DNA of 64,000 nt from Bilabrum cf. latius (taxonomy: Eukaryota > Bigyra: Bicosoecida > Bigyra > Bicosoecida). A program made the translations under genes and the position numbers. Every line of letters begins with the position of its first letter. Position 1 is the stretch's first letter. Positions 12,092 to 24,029 of this stretch are shown one piece after another. The stretch covers positions 310,001 to 374,000 of the forward strand of contig OZ237740.1 in the NCBI GenBank assembly GCA_965178125.1, read 5' to 3'. The notes beneath the pieces were generated by a model, which was not told where the DNA came from, made no database searches, and worked only from the letters and a program-made list of their open reading frames with translations.

Positions 12092-14815
12092 TCACTTGCA
12101 CGTGGCATACACAGTGGACACACCACGTCCCTGAATGTCCAGCTCGTAGTCCTGCTCCGGAACACCGACGGCCAGGGCGCGCCTGGATGCATCGTAGCGA
12201 GCTTGCTCTTTCCCTTCCAGCCTCGAGTCGTACGATGAGAACATGCCCGAGTCGAGGCTTCTGTGCTCCCTCTCTGCTTTAGCATACTCTGCACGAGCCG
12301 CCTCCAGACCGCGCCTGGCATCATCAGCCTCGCCAGCCGACGTTGGAAGGTAGTGGTCCAGCCACTTCATACCGGTGCCACTCGTCGCCATCACCTGCAG
12401 GCACATGTGAGTGCTGGTGTGACGGTGCTTCTGGGTGGTAGGGAACGGCTTCAGGTCCGACTCGACGTGGAAGGGGTGCCCGAAGTTCACACCGAGGACG
12501 GCGCGCATCGCATTCATGCCGAAGCTTCTAGTCTCGGCCATGGACTCCAGCCGAGGATACAGACTGCTGCCGCGACTCCCGCTGTTGCAAGCTGATGGCA
12601 ATTGAATCGACACCGGGACTGGCTGGAAGTCATCGGGCTCGGCATACAGAGCCCAGGTGCCTGCCACAGGGAGCCTCTCGCCGATTGAAGTAGCGTCTTG
12701 CCCTGGCTCAGATCCAGCAGCGGATGTGCCAGCGTCTGCGAACATCATCAGCGGGGCCACGCGATCCACCGACACTTCCAGAAGCATTGGTGGCTTCACC
12801 TCTGTCATCGCGCTCTTGTGTTGGCCATCCCAGCTCAGCTGAATGCCGTACTCATACTACATCGGTGCATCATCCAGCTGACACTGAGTCAACCCCCGCC
12901 GGAGCCCGCTCAGCCCATACGACTGCAGCTTGAACGTGCTAGCCACATCGGCCGGATCAACCTTGCGGTAGATCACGTGGACTCCCCCGATGCTGTCTTC
13001 TCGCCCCTTCGCACTTACACGCGGACTCAGCGATGCATCAGGCGACCCCTCCTCGTCGTGCTGCAGCTTGCCAGCCGTGTACACGCCGGCCTCGGACCGT
13101 AACAGGCTGCCCTCCACCGCGCGGAAGAGCGGCTTCGTCTTGCACTTCTCGCTCCCGATGCTGTGCAGGCCACCCCACACCAGCTTCGCACCTGTTGCCT
13201 CCGGCAGCGTGATCTCCACAGGGCGCACGTACCCCACTTCCAGCGGCGAGCAGAACGAGGACGCCAGACACACGTGCCGGGCCTGGCACAGACCGTCCGG
13301 CTCTGAGTCGCCCTTGACACCGCACCTAGGCAGCGGGTGCCTGCACACCCCTCCCTCCTGCTCCGCCTTTTTGCGGTACTTGTCCGGGCAGTAGTCGCCA
13401 GTGCCCAGGATCGCATGCAGGGCGCGCTTCCGGATCGATTCGAGCTTAGTAAGCCGGCACGTCTCGCCCAGCAGCGCCTCTTCCCCCTCGGGCAGCGGCC
13501 TGCCGTACTTGTGCTCGAATGACGTGCACTCCAGGCTAGACGGCGGCTGGTATCGAGTGCTGCGGCGCTTGCCGCACGCCAGGTGGATGCCGCTGCCATC
13601 GCCCCCAGCGGACCCATCAGCCGCCGACTCGCCAGAGACGTACGACATGTAGTGCGACACGGAGCTGAGGCACGCCCTGCACGCGTCTGTCGCCTGCTGG
13701 TGGTACTCGTTGACGATCTTGGTGGTGGTGCTGCCGTCCGCATGCCTGTGCTCGTGCTCTGACTCGAACTTGTTCACGAGAGCAAACTCCGAGTCGTTCA
13801 GGTGGCAGGACTTGCGGAAGGCCTCGTGCTTCCTGGCCATCTCGTCGCAGTCCTGCAGCGGGTACGGCTTGGCCTCTGGGAATCCATTCGCGCTGCGCTC
13901 GTTGTGGATCTTGATCAGGTAGTTGAGCACCTCCTCGCAGTCTGCCTTGGGCAGGCCCGTCTCGGCCGACAGCCGCAGCAGCGTGCTTGCACCGTGCGAC
14001 GCAAACACGTTGTGCGAGGCCTGCCGAATGCGCTCCTGCATGGCGGCTTCGATGAGGAACTTCCTGGCCTTGGCGGCTTGCAGCACCTGGGATAGTGGGA
14101 TGTCCTTGCGCTCGTTGCCGTCGGCGTCCAGCATCTAGGTATCCCCGGACATGAAGCACATCCTCCCGACCGCTTCCATGCTCTCCACCCTGCCGCGGCT
14201 CGACCGCTTGCCTGCCTCCATCGCTATGCGAGTGCACGCCTCCCAGTCGCCGAAGAGAGCCAGGCCGTGCAGGGCCCAGAACTTCATGTCCACCACGGCC
14301 GGCATCGTGTCCACCGTGGTGGCCCAGCGCTTGAGCCCAGCCATCATCGTCTCGCGGTCCTGCGTGGCGCTGACGAGGCTGGGCTCGCCTCCCCTGACGC
14401 TCACCGTGACGTCTGTGGCGAGCTGAGCAGTGCGCCGAGACTTGCCGGACGACCACGCCGCGCTGAGATCCAGTCCTGCCTTGCCCCCACTGGAGGCCAG
14501 CTCTGCCAGCTGCAGGGCCCGTTGGATGGTGGGCCCGTCCTCGCGGATGGAGCTGGTCTTGTACGAGGTGTCCACGACTTCCTCCCGCCCGTCCACGATG
14601 CGGGTGTACTTGGTGCTGGTGGTGGTGGTGTGGTTGGAGCGAGACGCCGTGAGGATATCACCGACTGAGATGGACTCTGCCGGGTCGAAGCTGGCCTGCA
14701 GGGAGAGGGCGGTGTCGGTGTGCTCGTCCGTGGAGAGCTTCTCGGAGCTGAACTTGCGGGTGACGGGGTAGGTTTCTTCTCTTTTCGTAGCTGATCGGTC
14801 ATGGCCTGGTTGTCA
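12092..14815 (-). CDS. Gene X, copy 2 (TAG read as Gln)
   Basis: Best-preserved copy: a single frame from after a TGA at 14,813 to TGA at 12,092, interrupted only by TAG at 14,135-14,137 and 12,857-12,859. The second TAG aligns with TAG in copy 1 and with AAG (Lys) in copy 3. If TAG is Gln, the open frame is about 907 codons. Compared with copy 1 the protein is colinear with scattered substitutions and a slightly shorter Ser/Pro linker near 13,020. The family is unknown. The 5' end is uncertain for the same reason as in copy 1: no in-frame ATG near the open end, so a spliced upstream exon is likely. Confidence 0.7.
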
Positions 14816-14957
14816 CATAGAACTTGTTGTGGTTTGGCTGCAGTTCCACGCCTACCTGCGAGTGCTCAGGTGCATGACCTTTCGGTGAAAAGTCGTATCG
14901 TTACATTCAATCATCATCATCACCTTCGAGATCTCGCACCGGACCCTCGTCCAACAC

Positions 14958-16440
14958 TTAATCTCTGTTGCACTCATCGAGACTCCCGAGTTCACTCAGG
15001 ATGATCCAGAAGCACCTATACCTCGCCGTGGTGGGTTGTGCTGCAGCTGGAGCTCCTGGATCCTCGGGCTCGATCTCTTGAGGAGGTGCTTCGCCAGGGT
15101 CAGCAGCTGCGACTGCTCCTCCCCGGGCTCCGCCCTGCAGGTTGAGTGCGACCGGCAAATCTCCCTGCTGCTGGTCGGCTTCAGCTTCGGTCTGTACAAC
15201 GACTGCTGCGAGTGCTGCGGCCTCTGCCGCCTCACCTGCCGCTGCCACTGCTGCTGCTTCCTGTTGCTGTTCCGCTCTCTCTGCGTCCTCCCTCCTCTTC
15301 TCCTCCTCGGCAATGGCACGACGCGTAGTAACCAGCTGAACATGTTTGTAATAGTCGTTCATGTACTTCGCCCGTGTCGTTGCCAAACTCATCGTGATGC
15401 GCCTGGCCCACGTCCTGACCTGTGCGTCCACGCTCTTGCTCTGCTCTGGCCCAACTCGCTCTCGCCTGATCCTCGCCAGTTCCTCTAAGACCTTCCATGC
15501 GCCGGTACCATGTGTCCCGGTGTGTAGAATGACGAAGTCTCGGAAAATGTACCTCTCCGGGTACTTAAGGTGTTTGCGGACCTTCTCGTTGGGCGCGTTG
15601 CCTCCCACTGGCACCTGTCCTGCGATCAGCCTCGTCTGGTCCTTGGGTTGGTAGTACATCTGCAGCTTCACCTACGCCCCTGCGTATAGTGCGCTCTCGT
15701 TCTGCCAGTCTGACCCCGACCGCTTGCCTGGTCCCTTCGTTTCGTCAAAAATGCGGCGTGCATACTTACTCGTGTGTGCTTGTGCCACAAGCACGTCGAC
15801 GACTACGTTGGTGCCATCCTTCCTTGTGTAGATCGCGTCCGCGTATCTACCTCTCTCCTTGAACAGCCCACGTGGTTTCATCGTTCTACGAAATCCTACG
15901 GCGGTGTCGATGATTATGCCGAGGATCCCTTCGATTGCCACGCTGCCTCGCGTGGCGAAGCCCTTCTGGAATGTGTGCTGTTGTCCTGATCCGCACCGTG
16001 CCCAATGCAGTGGGTCGTGCAAATATCCCTCCTTGCCACACCTGGGCATCGGGCACGTGTGGTTCTTCTCCTTCTCGAGGTCGTGCTGCCCCTCTGTCGT
16101 CAGCTTGGTCCGCAGCTGAGCGACGGGGCGCGCTTTGACGTAGGGCACGTACAGCCTGGCGCATACCTCCTGTTGGAAGACGGCCTCAGTGATGCCTCCG
16201 TGGCATTGCCTGATGGGTTTTGCTGTATGTGCACTCCTGCGTGAGCGAATTGCGATCATCACGTCCTGCACCTGTTGCCGTTGTTGCCGCGTGTAGTCGA
16301 GGGGGGTCTCGCCCAACAGTTTGCCTGCTTCGTGCTCCAACATAAAACGTTCGCACTAGGCGCACGCTGCTGCAGCCCTGAGCAGGCTCTGATGGTTGCC
16401 TCCCATGATGACGCGCTCTGGTCCGCCTACTACAGCTTCA
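14958..16440 (-). pseudogene. Retrotransposon C-terminal segment: zinc knuckle and restriction-like endonuclease
   Basis: The frame reads through TAG at 15,672-15,674 and at about 16,354 and ends at TAA 14,958. It contains a CCHC-type knuckle (HTCPMPRCGKEGYLHDPLHW then C) followed by GRYADAIYTRKDG and NVVVDVLVAQ, which matches the R...D...D-V spacing of restriction-like endonucleases in R2/NeSL-type LINEs. The final 200 residues are Ala/Glu/Gln-rich. A frameshift near 16,440 separates it from the upstream segment, so the ORF is not intact. Confidence 0.6.
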
Positions 16441-17311
16441 GATGCACCCAGTCTGACAGGTTCTTACTCTCCATGAGCCATGCTGGGGGTTTTGGTATCG
16501 CCTTCTTTGCTCGAGCGAGATAATCCGTCCCGGTGGACGGTCCCCGTTCTGCGGGTGGGGGTGAAGTCGGATCTCCGGGGATCTCGAGTGATTTGCCAGG
16601 CGGGGGCATGATCACGTTTGCCAACTTGGGTCCTGTCTGCGGGTCTCGAGCAGCTGCTTGGAACTTCTGTGAGTTCCATACTGTCTGTAGGAAAGTGGGA
16701 AACAAATCGGTATCGAGAGGCTAAAACGGCTATACGTTCCATTCATGCTCGTTGGGCAGTTCCTTCTTGTCCCAAATTAGCCTCTTCATCTTGTCCAAGG
16801 TGTACCTGAGGGCCCAGTCTGCCACCTGCAGCAGGGGGGCACTGTGCAGGCCAAAGGAGGGAGCCCGCTGCTCAACCTCGCCATCTCTCGCCGGCTCGAC
16901 CAGGGAGTCGAGAGAGTTCAGGTATGGTAGGTCATACTTGTTTCCCATGCTGAACAGACCCACCACGACGTCCAGGCACATTCCTGAAAACATCGCGAGC
17001 CTGATCAGCAGTGGGGGTACCAGACCTATGTCCAGGCCACCTTGCGCCTGAGACGAATTTCTTGCCTGCTTTGCAATGGCGATTCTGAGCTAATCGTCCA
17101 GTTTCTCGAGCATTGTCGAGTTGAAATTGGAAGCGTAGTCGCCGATCACTTGGGACAAACGCTCCAACTTGCAAACGTGCCGCTGCCCGTGAGGCCCAGC
17201 GTGGTGCCCGACCTGTGAAGATGGTCCCACATGGGTTTCACGCAGTCTCGGAACGCTCGGAAAGCCTCGGAGGGTGGTAGTTGCACACATAACATGCTCA
17301 TCTAACAACAC
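16430..17311 (-). pseudogene. Retrotransposon middle segment (RT thumb/linker)
   Basis: Open frame joined through TAG at about 17,092, 16,730 and 16,720, covering KLDD-Q-LRIAIAKQARNSS and GLVPPLLIRLAMFSGM, a style typical of the region after the RT palm in LINEs. It is one base out of frame with both the RT segment upstream and the endonuclease segment downstream, which shows decay by indels. Confidence 0.5.
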
Positions 17312-18354
17312 CTCTTGACTCTGTCCTTGACGAAGTCCTCCACGAACTGCCGCTTGTTGGAGATGGGCACCCCAGACACGACCATGCCGTCGGCTTGGGT
17401 GCGTCCCTCCAGCCGGCCCACGGCGATCGAGGCATTGACCTGAGTCAGCGCATCTGAGGAGTTCGAATAGAACGCTGTCTTGCTGCCTTGCAGCTCGAGA
17501 CCATCCACACTGAGTTCATGCTTCAGTGTGGCGAAAGCAGGGACTATGTCATCATGCAGGCCTAGCATGAACACGTCGTCCGCGATTGCAAGGAACATCA
17601 CGTCCTTGCCCGTGTGGCCTTCCTCTTCCCGCACCTTTTTCAGTGCTCGGTCGAGGGCGAGGCAGAAGATCGGTGCGCTGAGAGGAGAGCCCTAGGGCAC
17701 CCCCTCACAGTTCATCGTCACCTCTGCTTCGCCATCTCCACCCACCACTGAGCCCAGCCCAGCTGTCCGGAACTGAGCGGCGACGTAGGGGAGCGCCTCG
17801 GACTTGAACTTCTTGAGTGCCTCAAGAACTGCCGCCCGTTTGATGGACCCGAACGCATTCTTCGCGTCACAGTGCACCAGGAGAACTTCGTCTCGCAGGC
17901 CCATCACGAAACGTGCCGAAAAAGATTGCGTCTGTTCCGCATTTTGCCTCTCGATGCCTCTCCCTCTGGGGCACCTCCTGCCTGCGCTGCCGCTGCTGCT
18001 GCTTGCGCTGGTGCTGCCTCTCCCTGTGCCTCTCCCTCTGGGGCACCTCCTGCCTGCGCTGCCGCTGCCGCTGTTGCGGCTGCTGCTGCTGTTGCTTGTT
18101 TCCTCGAGGCCATATCCTGCGCCTTTCCTCGGTGGCGCGTCCCTGTCAAAAACGCGGTGCCTGCTGTGTTCTGTTGCCTGAGCGCCCAAGGAGATGGTTG
18201 GCTCGCTTTCTTTTTGGGGTTGTGGGTTTGTTCTTGGTCTTCGGTTGGATTCGCTGCCGTCGCTGCTTGTCTCGCCCTCTTCCGTGCCGATCTTGTGCCG
18301 AACGTACGCCTGCTTGCGACTGCTTTCCCTTGGCTCGAGTCCGAATCCGTTCAC
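17302..18354 (-). pseudogene. Reverse transcriptase palm of the retrotransposon; TAG encodes the Gln of PQGSP
   Basis: RT motif A is visible as LLVHCDAKNAFGSI, motif B as NCEGVP-TAG-GSPLSAP with the TAG at 17,692-17,694, and motif C as FLAIADDVFML (A-D-D). Gln in P-Q-G is close to invariant in LINE reverse transcriptases, so this codon is strong evidence for UAG=Gln. The N-terminal part is low-complexity (Ser/Gly/Arg with two near-identical copies of a GSAGRRCPRGRG block) and the usual finger motifs are missing, so this copy is degenerate. Confidence 0.75.
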
Positions 18355-18692
18355 GCCTGCGTTTGTTTCCTAATCGCGCGCTGCTTCTTGTCGGTTGGAC
18401 TCTTCGGGATGGCGCCAATCCGCTCATGATCCGGTGGGCTGCGATCCTGTTCGATTTGCTGAAAGGTTCTACCACGCTTTGCAGTGCATTGCCCTAGTTG
18501 ATCCATTCTGCTACGTTGTTGGCTCTGACATCGTGCTTTAGTCGCGGGTTTGCGAGTGATTGCTGCACCGGCGATTGCAAACCTTTCTGTCTTCCATTTT
18601 TCTTCGAATTCTTCCAGCTCTCCCCTGGTGAGAGCCTTTAGGATCTTAACTAAACCTTCCTTTCTGTCCGGAGGGACAGATGGTTTGGCCAT
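18351..18692 (-). pseudogene. Possible retrotransposon ORF1 fragment
   Basis: A 113-codon frame opens with MAKPSVPPDRKEGLVKIL and is rich in Lys, Arg and Gln. It ends in TGA just before the RT frame opens. The position upstream of RT and the basic character fit a nucleic-acid-binding ORF1 remnant. No diagnostic motif is visible. Confidence 0.35.
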
Positions 18693-18815
18693 GAGGCGAG
18701 ACCAAACCGATTTTTTTCAAACTGCACGCTATTGATGAAGAAGAAGAAGAGGACAGGAACCTGCATGCGACTTTCGGAAAAGGGATCTTCATTCTACCAG
18801 ATTTCTTCCCATACA

Positions 18816-20231
18816 ATGGCTGGAGTAGCAGGAGCAACTGAAGCCGATAAGACTACAACTTCTGATGACGGCAAGAAGGTGAGGGCCACTACTCATGCGG
18901 CTGATTGGGTCGATGAATCGCTGCGTGCGGACGATGGATGCGAAGCCGTCTCAATCGGTGATGTGAAGTGGGAAATGATGAAAACCCGCATGATTGCATT
19001 CAGCACTTTAGATCATGTGTTTGGCATGCCGGAAGGGTACGCCCTGACCAAGGTGTGCACGTTCGATGAGGACGAGCTCGAGGTTTTCGATACTTCGTCC
19101 GGCAAGGTGGTCGCCACGATCAAGCTTGAACATGGAGGCGACTCGTACTACGATATGTTCTACATTCCCCGATCTGGCATCGTCACCTTAATCGACGTGG
19201 GGGTATACCGCGTGAACCTGCACAAACTCGAAGCAACCGAGCTGCCTGGCTCGAAAGGCTACTGCTACTGGCCTGGGCTACTTGACCGCGCATCTGGTAA
19301 CCAGCTGCGTCCATGGGCCGAATTTGAGGTGTACTGCTACTCGGCTACTACTGGCGAGGAGACCACAATCGAGGCAGTAGAGGTGCAGGCCACCGTTCCG
19401 ATCGAATCGGAGCTTCTGGAAGGCAAGTCGCTCCTCACCCGAGTCGACAAAACGCTGACGGGGCCCATCAGGGGCATGTCTGTCCACAAGGAGCGTCTCG
19501 TTGGATGCGGAGCTCCAGCGCACTACATCAGGCTGCAGGATGGCCGAATCGCAGCATGGGCCGATCACGGGGAGGGGTTCGGTGGTCTGACCATGTGGGA
19601 CATGGCGACCAAGAAGGCTCGATTCGCCGCTGACTGCTTCCTGCTGGAAGGCAACCCGAAATGCGAGGACTGGGAAGAGATCATGGAGGACAATGGAGAG
19701 ACAGAAGGCACCCTTGTGCAGGTGGGTCCCTCCATGGTGGCCCTGCTGCTGGAGAACCACAAGTACGGCATCGTGCTCATCGACGTTGATCGCATGGAGC
19801 AGGTGGGGCTGGCAGCGGAGGGCGAGCACATCCACCTGGCCGAGGCCGTGCATGTGGAGGGCATAGACCATGCCATGCTGGTGGCTGGGACCGTGAGTCC
19901 TGGTAAACTGCAGGTTTGGTGTCCTGCGGATGGTGATGCAGGTTGGTACAAGAAGCAGCAGGAGGTTGAGCTCGGCGAGAAGGTGACGGGAGTGACGGCT
20001 CTGAAGGTGATGCCAGGTGGCAAGCTGCTCGTGTCTGCACGCCAAGGGGAGTTTCTTGATAAGCCATTCGAGAACCACCCCTTCAAGTGCTTCGAGCTGA
20101 AGGGTGTCAAGGTACAGCTGTCGGCTGCGACAGAGGCCATGGATGACCCGGATGGGGATGCTACCGCCAGTGTAAGTGGTAGCATGCTGCTCCAGGCGGT
20201 GAAGACACATGCCGACTCTAGTTCTAGCTGA
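18816..20231 (+). CDS. Gene Y, copy 2: intact conserved host protein, possibly beta-propeller
   Basis: Uninterrupted frame of 471 codons from the conserved start MAGVAGATEADK to TGA; an in-frame Met also exists at 18,732. It is the only copy without internal TAG, and it supplies the reference codons: AAG where copy 1 has TAG at 5606, and CAG at 20,115-20,117 where copy 1 has TAG at 5960. The C-terminus ends in a Ser run. Blade-like blocks (GFGGLTMWDMATKK, KLQVWCPADGD) suggest a repeat fold, but no family can be named. Confidence 0.75.
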   Translation: MAGVAGATEADKTTTSDDGKKVRATTHAADWVDESLRADDGCEAVSIGDVKWEMMKTRMIAFSTLDHVFGMPEGYALTKVCTFDEDELEVFDTSSGKVVATIKLEHGGDSYYDMFYIPRSGIVTLIDVGVYRVNLHKLEATELPGSKGYCYWPGLLDRASGNQLRPWAEFEVYCYSATTGEETTIEAVEVQATVPIESELLEGKSLLTRVDKTLTGPIRGMSVHKERLVGCGAPAHYIRLQDGRIAAWADHGEGFGGLTMWDMATKKARFAADCFLLEGNPKCEDWEEIMEDNGETEGTLVQVGPSMVALLLENHKYGIVLIDVDRMEQVGLAAEGEHIHLAEAVHVEGIDHAMLVAGTVSPGKLQVWCPADGDAGWYKKQQEVELGEKVTGVTALKVMPGGKLLVSARQGEFLDKPFENHPFKCFELKGVKVQLSAATEAMDDPDGDATASVSGSMLLQAVKTHADSSSS

Positions 20232-20325
20232 TCCGGATCTGATTGATTCCGACCACTAAGATTGAAAGACTGAGTGTTTACCCCGAGCAGGTTTGCCTGG
20301 CTGTCAATTCTGCTATATGGACTCG

Positions 20326-20629
20326 GACATCAGGATTGAAGCGACGGGGAGCAGAGGTGAGCCGGAAGACGAGGCGGGCGCAGGAGGACAGGAGGTGGAG
20401 AGGAAGAGAGGGGACACCGGCACAGGCGACGATAGTGCGGTAACAGGGAGAACACAACAGGAGGAAGGGAGCTCCAGGTGCCGGGCACAACGGGTGTGGT
20501 CAGAGAAACAAATCTGATTTGTAGTCTAGGTTCAGAAATTGTAAATTATAACTTATGCTCCCAGACCTGGCTGATGAATCGCACGCATCCGATTTGGGAA
20601 AAGCTCATTCTAGCCCATCCAGGATCTCA
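20326..20629. repeat. Dispersed G/A-rich host repeat, second copy
   Basis: From about 20,326 to 20,470 it matches 10,998-11,150 with small substitutions and a short deletion. It is followed by the AATCTGATTTGTAGTCTAGG segment shared with 11,575. It sits downstream of gene Y and upstream of 70-bp array 3, so it may be part of the amplified module. Confidence 0.6.
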
Positions 20630-21165
20630 AAAGCGACCTCCCATCACGGATGCTGTAGTGCACCACACACTCGCAGCACCCTGCCCCCAGCCCAATTCAA
20701 AAGCGACCTCCCATCGTGGATGCTGTAGTGCACCACACACTCGCAGCACCCTGCCCCCAGCCCAATTCAAAAGCGACCTCCCGTCACGGATGCTGCAGTG
20801 CACCACGCACTCGCAGCACCCTGCCCCCAGCCCAATTCAAAAGCGACCTCCCATCGTGGATGCTGTAGTGCACCACACACTCGCAGCACCCTGCCCCCAG
20901 CCCATCTCAAAAGCGACCTCCCAGCGAGGATGCTGTAGTGCACCACACACTCGCAGCACCCTGCCCCCAGCCCAATTCAAAAGCGACCTCCCGTCACGGA
21001 TGCTGTAGTGCACCACGCATTCGCAGCACCCTGCCCCCAGCCCATCTCAAAAGCGACCTCCCATCACGGATGCTGTAGTGCACCACACACTCGCAGCACC
21101 CTGCCCCCAGCCCAATTCAAAAGCGACCTCCCATCGTGGATGCTGCACTGCACCACACAATCATC
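20630..21165. repeat. Array 3 of the 70-bp tandem repeat
   Basis: Between seven and eight units with a regular 70-bp period (CCATCACGGATGCTGTAGTG and variants). It abuts the TGA end of gene X copy 3. Confidence 0.9.
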
Positions 21166-21202
21166 GTATCCAATCCGGCTCACCCAAAAGTGATGTGAAC
21201 TC

Positions 21203-22900
21203 TCACTTGCATGTGGCATACACTGTGGACACAGTAACCCCCTGAATGTCCAGCTCGTAGTCCTGTTCCGGCACCCCGAGTGCCAGGGCGCGCCTGGATG
21301 CATCGTAGCGAACTTGCTCTGCGTCATTCAGGGTTTGTTCGGGCGTCGAGATCCAGCCCGAATCTAGACGCCTGTGCTCTCGGACTGCGTTGGCGTACGT
21401 TGTACGAGCTGTCTCCAGCCCGCGCCTGGCATCATCAGCCTCGCCAGCCGACGTTGGAAGGTAGTGGTCCAGCCACTTCATACCAGTACCACTCGTCGCC
21501 ATCACCTGCAGGCACATGTGAGTGCTGGTGTGACGGTGCTTCTGGGCGGTAGGGAATGGCTTCAGGTCCGACTCGACGTGGAAGGGGTGTCCGAAATTCA
21601 CACCGAGGACGGCGCGCATTGCCACCGTGCCGACACTTCTGGTCTCCGCCATGGACTCCAGCCGAGGATACAGACTGCTGCCGCGACTCCCGCTGTTGCA
21701 AGCCGATGGCAATTGAATCAACAGTGGAGCTGGTTTGCCGGGCAGCGGCTTGGCATACAGAGTCCAGGTGCCTGCCACAGGGAGCCTCTCGCCGATTGAA
21801 GTAGCGTCCTCCCCTGGCTCAGATCCAACCGCCGATGTGCCAGCGTCTGCGAACATCATCAGCGGGGCCACGCGATCCACCGACACTTCCAGAAGCATTG
21901 GTGGCTTCACCTCTGTCATCGCACTCTTGTGCTTGTCACCCCAGCTCAGCTGAATGCCGTGCGCATACTTCATCGGTGCATCATCCAGCTGACAAGACGT
22001 CAAGCCACGCCGCAGCCCGCTCAGCCCATACGACTGCAGCTTGAACGTGTTAGCCACATCGGCCGGATCCACCTTGCGGTAGATTACGTGGACTCCCCCG
22101 ATGCTGTCCTCTCGCTACTTCGCACTCGGACTCGGACTCGGACTCAGCGATGTATCAGGCGACCCCTCCTCGTCGTGCTGCAGCTTGCCAGCCGTGTACA
22201 CGCCGGCCTCGGACCGAAGCAGGCTGCCCTCCACCGCGCGGAAGAGCGGCTTCGTCTTGCACTGCTCGCTCCCGATGCTGTGCAGGCCATCCCACACCAG
22301 CTTCTTCTTCGTGGCCCCCGGCAGCGTGATCTCCACAGGACGAACGTATCCCACTTCCAGAGGCGAGCAGAACGAGGATGCCAGACACACGTGCCGGGCC
22401 TGGCACAGACCGTACGGCTCTGAGTCGCCCATGACACCGCACCTAGGCAGCGGGTGCCTGCACACCCCTCCCTCCTGCTCCGCCTGTTTGCGGTATTTAT
22501 CCGGGCAGTAGTCGCCAGTGCCCAGGATAGCATGCAGGGCGCGCTTCCGGATTGCCTCGAGCTTAGTAAGCCGGCATGTCTCGCCCAGCAGCGCCTCTTC
22601 CCCCTCGGGCAGCGGCCTGCCGTACTTGTGCTCGAATGACGTGCACTCCAGGCTAGACGGCGGCTGGTATCGAGTGCTGCGGCGCTTGCCGCACGCCAGG
22701 TGGATGCCGCTGCCATCGCCCCCAGCGGACCCATCAGCCCCTGACTCGCCAGAGACATACGACATGTAGTGCGACACGGAGCTGAGGCACGCCCTGCACG
22801 CGTCTGTCGCCTGCTGGTGGTACTCGTTGACGATCTTGGTGGTGGTGCTGCCGTCCGGATGCCTGTGCTCGTGCTCTGACTCGAACTTGTTCACGAGAGC
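21203..22900 (-). pseudogene. Gene X, copy 3: 3' half, cut by a transposon at 22,900
   Basis: The C-terminal two thirds of gene X, ending at TGA 21,203, with one TAG at 22,113-22,115 where other copies have GGG. At the codon series for ALVNKFESEHEH the sequence stops matching and mobile-element DNA starts at 22,901. The missing 5' part continues at 29,911. Original sequence there was GAGAGC followed by AAACTCAG, as in copy 1, so the split is exact with no duplicated target bases. Confidence 0.8.
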
Positions 22901-23364
22901 GATCCTGTAATGCTTGCTCGGAGTTCAGTAACAAATGTGTAGACCCACCAGTTAATGGTGCTGAGAAAGAGAGCGACGGGGCACAGGACCAGGGTCAGAC
23001 TCCCGCCGCGGAGTCGCCTGGTCCACTGGGTCGCCTCCCGCGACCCCTGCCGGCACGGCCGGTGCGCCCCGTCGTCTCAGGGAAACGACTCCCTGCCGAT
23101 GGGTCAATCAATTCACACAAATCACTACATCCCCAGGCAGCCCTCTTGGCTGCCTCCCCCTTGGCCGAATCGTGGGTGGGTGGGAGAGAAGAACGCTACT
23201 GGCTTGGGCTGCTTCTGTATTTCTTTGCTAATCCTGTCTAGCGCAGAGGCTGATCTCTCTCTTTCCCCAGTGTAGACTCGAACCGGAATGACACCTCGCC
23301 GGTCGATCACAGGATCACGCCAGTATCAGCTGAACGTTCGCGAACGAACAGCTGACCCTGCCCG
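22901..23364. mobile_element. Short member of a mobile-element pair (464 bp)
   Basis: Starts GATCCTGTAATGCTTGC and ends AACAGCTGACCCTGCCCG. Its first ~155 bp equal the first ~155 bp of the neighbouring large element (23,365 on), and its last ~175 bp equal that element's last ~175 bp (29,735-29,910). It is therefore an internally deleted, non-autonomous form. The right end has a hairpin, GTTCGCGAAC, about 20 bp before the terminus. It is joined directly, head to tail, to the large element. Confidence 0.8.
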
Positions 23365-23587
23365 GATCCTGTAATGCTTGCTCGGAGTTCAGTAACAAAT
23401 GTGTAGACCCACCAGTTAATGGTGCTGAGAAAGAGAGCGACGGGGCACAGGACCAGGGTCAGACTCCCGCCGCGGAGTCGCCTGGTCCACTGGGTCGCCT
23501 CCCGCGACCCCTGCCACCTTTGATGAACTTGGGCTGCTGTGTTGTGCAGCTGTTCCAAGTATGCCCCGCCACCACTCTTGATCTGTG

Positions 23588-23887
23588 TCACTTACTACCG
23601 ACAACAGCTTTCCTGAATGCTCTTGCTGTCGCGTTCACCCGCATGGTGAAATTACTGGCCATGTAGGACTTGCAGGCCTCGACTTGGACCAAAGTCGCCT
23701 GCTGGCAGAGGTCCTCACGATCATACCCCCCGACACACCGAGGTGTTGCCCCACTCCGGCGGTTCGCATGTGCAGCGAAATACGCCGGCCTTCTAACTGA
23801 CCGAGATGGTATCCAGTCCTGAGGACGTATCCCCATCTGGGTTGGTGCCCGACCTGCGGACCACGTTAAAACCAATGCATCCGGCAA
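23588..23887 (-). pseudogene. Possible transposase-type coding remnant
   Basis: Frame of about 99 codons ending in TGA. The stretch QATLVQVEACKSYMASNFTM followed by ARAFRKAVV has the look of the N-terminal part of large algal transposase-like proteins, but that is only an impression. The frame is short and the start is unclear. Confidence 0.25.
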
Positions 23888-24029
23888 TGCTATACCAATA
23901 CCAGCTGCTGAGTCTGCAACATAATATGCGCTGCTCGAACCTGGTATAGTCTAAGCCTATCTTCCAGCCATCCCGCATGCAATCATCCAATCATACGATC
24001 ATTGGCATCTTTGCAAGTAGGCGACCACA

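Larger units (their letters stand above)
14890..18770 (-). mobile_element. LINE-like non-LTR retrotransposon remnant inserted between gene X and gene Y
   Basis: In module 1 only about 310 bp separate X from Y. In module 2 the same interval is expanded by about 3.9 kb of minus-strand retroelement DNA. The junctions lie near TTTCGGTGA (14,880) and CGACTTTCGG (18,770). The element encodes a reverse transcriptase, a zinc-knuckle and a restriction-like endonuclease domain, in that order, with frameshifts between segments. Its 3' end carries a short GAT-type microsatellite (about 14,910-14,925), a usual tail for such elements. Confidence 0.7.
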
